In this document: one piece after another, positions 5,298 through 10,730 of the stretch
How the letters are laid out: every line of letters starts with the position of its first letter
How positions within the stretch are numbered: the first letter of the stretch is position 1
Source: Thermoplasmatota archaeon
GTDB taxonomy: Archaea > Thermoplasmatota > Thermoplasmata > GCA-020350865 > JAUVCJ01
Length of the DNA stretch: 13,197 bases
Direction of reading: 5' to 3'
Assembly (NCBI GenBank): GCA_030595765.1
Contig: JAUVCJ010000040.1
Span: 1-13,197 of the forward strand
Notes under the pieces: model-generated
Databases searched by the model: none
What the model was told of the DNA's origin: nothing
Seen by the model: only the letters and a program-made list of their open reading frames with translations
Translations under genes and position numbers: made by a program

Positions 5298-6938
5298 TCA
5301 CATCATGCCTGGCATGCCGCCCATACCATCCATTCCACCAGGGGGACCAGCTGGAGCCCCGCCCTTCTTGGATGCAATGACATCATCAATTCTGAGTATC
5401 ATTATCGCCACCTCGGTTGCGCTTTCGATGGCCTGGCGCTTGACACGCAGCGGCTCGATGACGTGCTCCTTGAGCATGTCTTTTACCTTGCCGGAATATG
5501 CGTCCACTCCATGATTGCGCTGCTTTTTGCCTCCGTGGGCAGTGCGCAGGGCTACAAGGGTGTTGATGGGATCCAGTCCAGCATTTTCAGCCAGGGTCCT
5601 TGGGATTATCTCAAGACCATCAGCAAAGGCTTCCACAGCCAGCTGCTCCCTGCCTCCAATACTAGAAGCGTATTCTCTTAGGCGCAATGCCATCTCGATC
5701 TCGGGTGCACCGCCACCTGGCAATGCCACTCCATCCTCGATTGCAACAGCCACTACCTTCAAGGCATCGTGCATGGCTCTCTCGATCTCATCCACCCCAT
5801 GCTCTGTGCCACCACGGATCAGCAATGATACCGCTTTTGGACTGACGCAACCTGTGACGAATGTCATGTCATCGTCACCTACTTTGCGCTCCTCCACAAG
5901 CTTGGCTTTTCCCAAATCGCTAGCAGTTAGGTCATCCAGATTGGTCACGACCTTTGCACCTGTAGCCAATGCCAACTTCGCCATATCGGATTTTTTAACC
6001 CGCCTGATCGCAAAAATCCCTTCCTTGACAAGGAAATGCTGGGCAAGGTCATCGATGCCCTTCTGGCAAATTACAACATTGGCACCGGACTTTTTGATAC
6101 TGGCAACCATGGACTTAAGAGTATTTTCCTCGGCATCGAGGAAGGCCTGAAGCTTGCTGGGGTCAGTGATCTGTATCTTGGCATCGACCTCGGTCTTCTT
6201 GATCTCAATGGCAGTGTCCAGCAGGGCGATCTTTGTGTTCTTGACAAAGCTAGGCATCCTTGTATGAACCCTCTCCTTGTCAAGGAGGATCCCATCTATG
6301 AGCTGGGTGTCGCCAACGGATCCACCGTGCTTCTTCTCCACCTTGATCTTGGAGATGTCGGCGATAAGGCGCTTGTCCCTGTCTTCGATGATCCTTAGAA
6401 CCGCATCAACCACAAGGGATGAAAGATGTTCCTTTGAACCTATGGCTTTTCCGGTCATTGCAGTATTGGCCAGCTTTTTCAGTGTTGCCTTGTCGCTCAT
6501 CTTAACAACAAAGCCCATGCCAGTTAGAAGCTCGATCGCCTTATTAGCTGCAAGCCTGTAGCCGTTTGCGATAACAGTTGCGTGCACGTTCTGCTCCACC
6601 AAGTCCTCAGACCGACGAAGAAGCTCGCCTGCCACAACAACAGCAGTGGTGGTGCCGTCGCCACACTCATCATCCTGGGTCTTGGCTGCTTCTACTACCA
6701 TCTTGGCTGCTGGATGCTCGATATCTATCTCCTTCATTATTGTGGCGCCATCGTTGGTGATGACTATGTCACCCATGGAGTCGACAAGCATCTTGTCCAT
6801 TCCCTTTGGACCTAGTGTGGTCCTTACCGCATCTGCAATGGCCTTGGCTGCTGCTATGTTATTGCTCTGGGCTCCCTTACCGCGGTTGCGGGAGGTGCCT
6901 TCCCTCAAAATTATTACTGGAGTCTGTCCACCCATCAT
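5298..6938 (-). CDS. thsA: Thermosome subunit (group II chaperonin)
   Basis: The 546-residue protein is a full-length archaeal chaperonin subunit, which forms a double ring that folds proteins with ATP in the cytoplasm. Visible signatures include RTTLGPKGMDKMLVDSMGD near the N-terminus, TNDGATIMKEI, the ATP-site GDGTTTAVVVAGELL, the inter-domain GGGAPEIEMALRLR, and the glycine- and methionine-rich tail GGMDGMGGMPGMM typical of thermosomes. The N-terminus starts with two ATG codons (6936-6938 and 6933-6935), and either could be used. A weak GGGGG stretch lies eight or so bases upstream. Only one subunit is seen here; paralogues may lie elsewhere. The symbol thsA is the generic name and paralogue class cannot be assigned. 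Upstream lies a divergent promoter region shared with the sugar isomerase gene. Confidence 0.97.
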   Translation of the reverse strand: MMGGQTPVIILREGTSRNRGKGAQSNNIAAAKAIADAVRTTLGPKGMDKMLVDSMGDIVITNDGATIMKEIDIEHPAAKMVVEAAKTQDDECGDGTTTAVVVAGELLRRSEDLVEQNVHATVIANGYRLAANKAIELLTGMGFVVKMSDKATLKKLANTAMTGKAIGSKEHLSSLVVDAVLRIIEDRDKRLIADISKIKVEKKHGGSVGDTQLIDGILLDKERVHTRMPSFVKNTKIALLDTAIEIKKTEVDAKIQITDPSKLQAFLDAEENTLKSMVASIKKSGANVVICQKGIDDLAQHFLVKEGIFAIRRVKKSDMAKLALATGAKVVTNLDDLTASDLGKAKLVEERKVGDDDMTFVTGCVSPKAVSLLIRGGTEHGVDEIERAMHDALKVVAVAIEDGVALPGGGAPEIEMALRLREYASSIGGREQLAVEAFADGLEIIPRTLAENAGLDPINTLVALRTAHGGKKQRNHGVDAYSGKVKDMLKEHVIEPLRVKRQAIESATEVAIMILRIDDVIASKKGGAPAGPPGGMDGMGGMPGMM

Positions 6939-7038
6939 CTTTGATTCCCCCTGTTATTGATCATTAACTTTCTTTCCAGAGAGCCCAATGAAATTACATT
7001 GAACCCTCAGGCAGTTGGAATCACTATAATTCCACTTC

Positions 7039-7047
7039 TATATAAAA
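7039..7047 (-). promoter_or_regulatory. TATA box of the thermosome gene
   Basis: The minus strand reads TTTTATATA, close to the archaeal consensus. Initiation about 25 bases on, near 7018, would give a leader of about 80 bases. Archaeal chaperonin genes are usually heat-inducible, but I recognise no specific heat-shock operator here. Confidence 0.6.
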
Positions 7048-7164
7048 CCATCCTAAGGGTCAATATAGTCCAGGCTCGAAAAACAACAAGCCAGATATCC
7101 CACCTGAATTCAAATATAACGATTCAAAACCAATGGTGTAAGCCTGAGGGAAAAGGCCTGAGTA

Positions 7165-7173
7165 TTCATATAT
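7165..7173 (+). promoter_or_regulatory. Candidate TATA box of the TIM-barrel isomerase gene
   Basis: TTCATATAT is centred near 7169, which predicts a start near 7193-7195 and a leader of about 50 bases. A weaker AT-rich alternative (CAATTAAAAC, around 7213-7222) would give a leaderless message. Confidence 0.4.
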
Positions 7174-7184
7174 GATGGTGCAGA

Positions 7185-7205
7185 CATCAGGGATAAAGCC
7201 TGATG
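7185..7205. promoter_or_regulatory. Perfect 7-bp dyad at the predicted isomerase transcript start
   Basis: CATCAGG and CCTGATG flank the seven-base GATAAAG. Its centre (7195) coincides with the start predicted from the TATA at 7165-7173, a usual place for a repressor site. GCCTGA also occurs at 7142-7147 and 7156-7161. A role is inferred from position only. Confidence 0.45.
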
Positions 7206-7245
7206 ATGCAAACCAATTAAAACCCCAGAGGTTCTTTGACCAGCC

Positions 7246-8001
7246 ATGATAGGTGTGTCCTGCCCAAATCTCTGCTTCGAAAGGCTCGAAGACATTCTGC
7301 CCAGGCTGGCTGATAATAATTGTGTATGGGAGTTTCTTGGAGAGGGGAACCTGAGGCTTCCTGACATCGTTGACGAGCTTAATGACCTGCTTCCATCTTA
7401 TGACATACCAATCCAGTTACACGCTCCATTTTCAGACATGAACATGGCCAGCCTTAACCCAAAAGTAGTGGACATGACATTCATTGAGCTCGAAGAGCAG
7501 TTCATGGCTGCAAAAGAGGTTGGCATCGACGTGATCACCGTCCATCCCGGCATCGTCCCACCAGTGGCCATAGATGGCCCTGCTCCTGCAATAGCGCAGA
7601 ACCTGAAAAGCATGAAGAGACTGGACAGGCTAGCCCAGGACCTGGATGTAAAACTATCGCTTGAGAACATGCCTAATTTCTGGATGGCCATTGGAAAGGA
7701 CCTGAAAGAGTTCATGCCAATGCTGGAAGAGACCGAGCTTGGAGTATGCTTTGACATAGGCCACGCCAACACCAATGATGCGTTGGAGGAGTTCATGACC
7801 ATTCAAGACAGGTTCACCAACGTCCATCTACATGACAACTTTGGCAGATCAGACCAGCATCTGCCATTGGGAAAGGGAAGCATTGATTTTGAAAAATGGT
7901 TGCCCCGGGTCATGGACGGATATCATGGGAACCTTATAGTCGAATCACGAACCCTGGAAGATGGCTTATGGAGCCTGGATGTCCTCAGAGCACTCCTCTG
8001 A
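7246..8001 (+). CDS. Sugar phosphate isomerase/epimerase or endonuclease IV-like TIM-barrel protein
   Basis: The 251-residue protein belongs to the xylose isomerase-like TIM-barrel (AP endonuclease 2) superfamily. Likely metal and active-site residues appear in barrel order: LHAPF (H59), TVHPG (H100), SLENM (E140), CFDIGHAN (D170, H173), HLHDN (H194, H196), DQHLPLGKGSIDF (H205) and IVESR (E233). Members either isomerise or epimerise sugars or cut DNA at abasic sites; these residues are shared by both groups, so substrate cannot be assigned. It is one of only two plus-strand genes in the window and is divergent from the thermosome. GAGGT lies 13 bases upstream of the ATG, farther than usual. 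Its last 36 bases overlap the 3' end of the opposite-strand protease gene. Confidence 0.8.
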   Translation: MIGVSCPNLCFERLEDILPRLADNNCVWEFLGEGNLRLPDIVDELNDLLPSYDIPIQLHAPFSDMNMASLNPKVVDMTFIELEEQFMAAKEVGIDVITVHPGIVPPVAIDGPAPAIAQNLKSMKRLDRLAQDLDVKLSLENMPNFWMAIGKDLKEFMPMLEETELGVCFDIGHANTNDALEEFMTIQDRFTNVHLHDNFGRSDQHLPLGKGSIDFEKWLPRVMDGYHGNLIVESRTLEDGLWSLDVLRALL

Positions 8002-9369
8002 GGTCTCATCCTTGAACAGAGAAATAAAATGGGCAATACCCATTTTGGCATAGTTCACCAGATAGACTGCCCCGAACACTGCCCAGAACAGAACAAACAA
8101 TCCTATCACCATTATCAATATGAGATCGTTCACAGGTAATGAATCAACATTTACGGCGGGGTTCAGAACAGGCACAAGGGTCGCCAGGTAATCTATCATG
8201 AAGTGAAATACGATCGCTCCTGAGAGACCGACCCTCAAGAAGATGTACCCGATAAATAAACCCGCCAGTGTGCTTGGAAGCAGCTTGTACATGTCCCAGC
8301 CAGGAACGTGAGCTAGGCCGAAACCGATCGAGCTGATGATAACGATCACGACATGGCCGGTGCCTATGGTTTCAACATTGCCAAAAATAGGCCTGACTGA
8401 ATCGATGCCTCGTGCTCCCTTGGCCGTTCCCAGTAAGGCAATAGGCACCCCAACATATAGCATCCTGAACCATAGCTCCTCATAGACCGCAGCATTGGCC
8501 AGGGCATATGGAAGCTTCCATGAGATCCCGCCACCCGAAAGCGGTGATGCAGGGGTGATGCCAGCCCCGATTATGATTAATGCATAGACTGTAGCAAAAC
8601 ACAGGTTTGCCATGAATATCTGGAATATCACCATGTAGGGCTGCCTGGTCCCGATGCTCGGTGGCTCCATCCGATAAATGGCTCTACCCAGCTTTTTCAA
8701 GTCACCAATGCCGGAGCGGAGAGCCAGATGAACAAGCGATGCCAATATCGCACATACCAGGAAAACATACCATGCCAGGAACCATCCCCCGTGCAACTCT
8801 CCAACCTCCACAACATATGGGATGGGCACATACATCGTTGTGGACGATGCCAGGACCTGGTCATAGCTGGCGTAGAAGTTCCAGAGAAGGGAGCCAACCT
8901 CCATTGTAATGAAGGTCATGAGTGTCAATACCCCGCCGAGCCAGAATAACCAATAGAGCTGGGACATACCACCCTGGCGCTGATGAACTGGAGGGTGCCA
9001 TGGCTGGTTGGGAGGTCCATTATAATATCCCTGTGGAGTCCCTTGTTGACATTGAGAGCCAGGGAGAGGCGCCTTTATGAATGATTCTGGAGGCATATGG
9101 AAATGAGGATTAGAGGTGTTCTGGGCTGGTGCTGATTGTCGAGAGGGTTCTGATTGTTGGGATGGCACTGGTTGTCGAGAGGGCGCTGGTTGCTGGAGTG
9201 ACACTGATTGTCGAGAGGGTTCTGATTGTTGGGATGATGATGCTGCTTCCCTCCTCTCTTTCTCATCGCTTTCCCCCTTGCCATCCTTTTCTCCCATCTG
9301 CTCAGGGTTATGAATTTTGGAAGGCACGAATTGGTGCTTGCCATCCTGGGTTTCTGTCTCCTCTGACAT
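7966..9369 (-). CDS. CPBP-family (CAAX/Abi) intramembrane protease with repetitive N-terminal tail
   Basis: From the ATG at 9367-9369 the protein has 467 residues. Residues 1-135 are hydrophilic and rich in Ser, Gln and Pro, with a 6/12-residue repeat at about 46-81. About seven or eight membrane segments follow (roughly 138-166, 194-217, 245-270, 286-314, 338-355, 364-402, 416-438). The three CPBP motifs are present: EELWFR (E297, E298, R302), FGLAHVP (H354) and FHFMIDY (H390, D393). This family includes prenyl-CAAX proteases and bacteriocin-immunity proteins; archaeal substrates are mostly unknown. The long cytosolic tail is an addition to the usual 200-300-residue core. An upstream in-frame TTG (9382-9384) would add five residues; I chose the ATG because it has a GTGGT Shine-Dalgarno-like stretch. 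It converges on the isomerase gene, with a 36-bp 3' overlap. Confidence 0.87.
   Translation of the reverse strand: MSEETETQDGKHQFVPSKIHNPEQMGEKDGKGESDEKERREAASSSQQSEPSRQSVSLQQPAPSRQPVPSQQSEPSRQSAPAQNTSNPHFHMPPESFIKAPLPGSQCQQGTPQGYYNGPPNQPWHPPVHQRQGGMSQLYWLFWLGGVLTLMTFITMEVGSLLWNFYASYDQVLASSTTMYVPIPYVVEVGELHGGWFLAWYVFLVCAILASLVHLALRSGIGDLKKLGRAIYRMEPPSIGTRQPYMVIFQIFMANLCFATVYALIIIGAGITPASPLSGGGISWKLPYALANAAVYEELWFRMLYVGVPIALLGTAKGARGIDSVRPIFGNVETIGTGHVVIVIISSIGFGLAHVPGWDMYKLLPSTLAGLFIGYIFLRVGLSGAIVFHFMIDYLATLVPVLNPAVNVDSLPVNDLILIMVIGLFVLFWAVFGAVYLVNYAKMGIAHFISLFKDETSEECSEDIQAP
9133..9240. repeat. 18-bp/36-bp tandem repeat in the CPBP protease tail
   Basis: Six 18-bp units run without gaps (9133, 9151, 9169, 9187, 9205, 9223). 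Two alternating types give a higher 36-bp period: TGATTGTCGAGAGGGTTC and TGATTGTTGGGATGGCAC. The outer copies at 9133 and 9205 are identical. They encode hexapeptides such as SQQSEP, SRQSVS, LQQPAP and SRQPVP. The units are multiples of three, so copy changes alter tail length but not frame. Confidence 0.88.
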
Positions 9370-9423
9370 GATACCACGTTTCAATTCTACATAAATGATT
9401 CTTGTTTGAGAACCGTCCCACCC

Positions 9424-9433
9424 TTTATATATA
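9424..9433 (-). promoter_or_regulatory. TATA box of the CPBP protease gene
   Basis: The minus strand reads TATATATAAA, centred about 60 bases upstream of the ATG, which allows a leader of roughly 35 bases. The rest of 9370-9653 holds a polypyrimidine stretch near 9461-9500 and the dehydratase 3' region; I see no gene there. Confidence 0.5.
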
Positions 9434-9599
9434 CTGCTGATTGAATAGATTTAGTTAACCCCTACCTCTCCTTTTATTTTTTCTTCTCTAGTTCTCACCT
9501 GTTGATATTCGCCCGTGATTCCGCAGATGTGTTCAGATCATAGTGGCAATATTGAATCGTCATCTATGGCGCCCAGCACATGAGATTTAGCTTCTGGTC

Positions 9600-9635
9600 A
9601 GAAAAATCATCCTCGGACATTCCAATTAGTAAAAA
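9600..9635 (-). terminator. Oligo-T terminator candidates after the threonine dehydratase gene
   Basis: Two T5 runs on the minus strand (near 9628-9635 and 9600-9605) follow the dehydratase stop by roughly 20 and 50 bases. Closely spaced short T-runs are the usual archaeal termination signal. There is no hairpin. Confidence 0.45.
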
Positions 9636-9653
9636 TTCTAGTCATCCAGGATC

Positions 9654-10622
9654 CTACTCAGAAAGAATGTGAGCAAGCTTGCTTGGATCCACGTTCCCAC
9701 CGCTTAGGACCACAGTTACCCTCTTGCCAGAGAACTCTCCTGCGCTAGCCATCAAACCTGCAAGCCCGGCTGCGCCGCTTGGTTCCACCAAAGTCTTGGC
9801 TCTGAACAGCAACAGCTTCATTGCCTCGAGAATGTCCCAGTCCGTAACTGTCAATATTCCGTCAACGTACTGCCTGGTAGCCGAGAATGTCAATTTTCCA
9901 GGGGAAAGTGGACATAACCCATCTGCAACTGTGTTGATGGATCCTAGAGCTTCGATCTTTCCGCTCTCAAGAGACAAAAGCATAGCGCTTGCCCCCTCTG
10001 GCTCAACACCGTAAACATGCACATCAGGTTGTATGGCCTTGATCGCAATTGCAATGCCGCTTAGAAGCCCACCACCACCTACCGGCACCAATACAGCATC
10101 AATGCCCTGGCCCTGAGCCTGCTCGGCAATCTCCATCCCAACAGTTCCCTGGCCTGCAATGATGTGAAAATCATCAAAAGGTGGTATCATTACCAATCCC
10201 TCGTCCTCGACAAGCTCCTGAGCTCGCTTCAACCTGTGCTCTGATGTTGTGCCTGCAAACTCCACTTGAGCACCATACCCCTTTGCAGCCTTTACTTTTA
10301 TCTCTGGCGCAGTTTTAGGCATCACGACCTTTGCTTTGGTGCCTGCTAGAGAAGCTGCAAGAGCAACTGCTAGAGCATGGTTGCCGCTGGAGTAGGTGGT
10401 TACACCTGCCTCCAATTGCTCAGGCGAGAGCCTTGATATCCGGTTGTAGGCCCCACGTATCTTGAACACACCTCCACGCTGAAGGTTCTCGGCCTTGAAG
10501 GATACATTGGCTCCTGCCAGCTCATTGATGGTCTTACAGGTCAGGATCGGTGTTCTGTGAGCCACACCTTCAAGTCGTTCTCTTGCTTCTTGGATATCTT
10601 TGAGGGTGGGCAGTTCGCACAT
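9654..10622 (-). CDS. Threonine dehydratase/threonine ammonia-lyase family PLP enzyme (short form)
   Basis: The 322-residue protein is a fold-type II PLP enzyme. The Schiff-base lysine is K54 in FKIRGAYN. SSGNHA (78-83) and the phosphate-binding loop VGGGGL (181-186) follow, with VEPSGAAG (279-286) and the cofactor-ring contact SGGN (307-310). It would deaminate threonine to 2-oxobutyrate (isoleucine synthesis) or serine to pyruvate. The length matches catabolic TdcB-like enzymes and serine racemases. There is no C-terminal ACT-type regulatory domain, so feedback control by isoleucine or valine is not expected within this chain. The sequence cannot separate threonine dehydratase from serine racemase with certainty. 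The ATG at 10620-10622 lies about 27 bases from the centre of a TATA box, which suggests leaderless mRNA. It is divergent from the acidic PKD gene. Confidence 0.9.
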   Translation of the reverse strand: MCELPTLKDIQEARERLEGVAHRTPILTCKTINELAGANVSFKAENLQRGGVFKIRGAYNRISRLSPEQLEAGVTTYSSGNHALAVALAASLAGTKAKVVMPKTAPEIKVKAAKGYGAQVEFAGTTSEHRLKRAQELVEDEGLVMIPPFDDFHIIAGQGTVGMEIAEQAQGQGIDAVLVPVGGGGLLSGIAIAIKAIQPDVHVYGVEPEGASAMLLSLESGKIEALGSINTVADGLCPLSPGKLTFSATRQYVDGILTVTDWDILEAMKLLLFRAKTLVEPSGAAGLAGLMASAGEFSGKRVTVVLSGGNVDPSKLAHILSE

Positions 10623-10645
10623 CTATACAGGGATAGATTGGAAAC

Positions 10646-10651
10646 TATATA
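10646..10651 (-). promoter_or_regulatory. TATA box of the threonine dehydratase gene
   Basis: CTATATAG is centred about 26-27 bases upstream of the ATG at 10620-10622. The predicted start falls on or within a few bases of the start codon, so the message is probably leaderless. Confidence 0.55.
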
Positions 10652-10658
10652 GCATTAA

Positions 10659-10675
10659 TATCGCATTGTATCGCA
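10659..10675. promoter_or_regulatory. Direct repeat TATCGCA with 10-bp spacing in the divergent promoter
   Basis: TATCGCA occurs at 10659-10665 and 10669-10675, one helical turn apart. The pair lies just upstream of the dehydratase TATA box and 29-45 bases from the opposite TATA box. That is a plausible place for a regulator acting on both genes, but two 7-base copies could be chance. Confidence 0.35.
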
Positions 10676-10703
10676 CCATTCAAACTTGATTGGCCAACGC
10701 AAG

Positions 10704-10712
10704 TTTATATAT
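10704..10712 (+). promoter_or_regulatory. TATA box of the acidic PKD-domain gene
   Basis: TTTATATAT fits the archaeal consensus well. Its centre (10708) predicts a transcript start near 10731-10735. An in-frame ATG at 10719-10721 would lie upstream of that point, so it is unlikely to be used. ATG 10731 (leaderless) or 10740 (leader of under ten bases) remain. Confidence 0.65.
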
Positions 10713-10730
10713 CAGTAAATGGATTTCAGA

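Noticed and set aside
6957..7175. 72-residue plus-strand frame in the thermosome upstream region
   Set aside because: It covers the thermosome TATA box and leader, has no Shine-Dalgarno and no recognisable sequence.
7141..7210. Possible C/D-box small RNA (ATGATGG, CTGA and TGATGA-like boxes)
   Set aside because: The boxes overlap each other and no terminal D box or closing stem is found at the right distance on either strand.
9133..9240. Possible CRISPR array (also considered for 1711-1857 and 11121-11393)
   Set aside because: The units are contiguous with no spacers, keep the reading frame and lie inside well-supported genes, so they are minisatellites.
9461..9500. Plus-strand T-rich polypyrimidine stretch as a terminator
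   Set aside because: No plus-strand gene ends near it; on the strand used by both flanking genes it is purine-rich, so it cannot be their oligo-T terminator.
10719..10721. In-frame upstream ATG as start of the acidic PKD gene
   Set aside because: It lies about 11 bases from the TATA-box centre, upstream of where transcription should begin, and a TAA directly precedes it.
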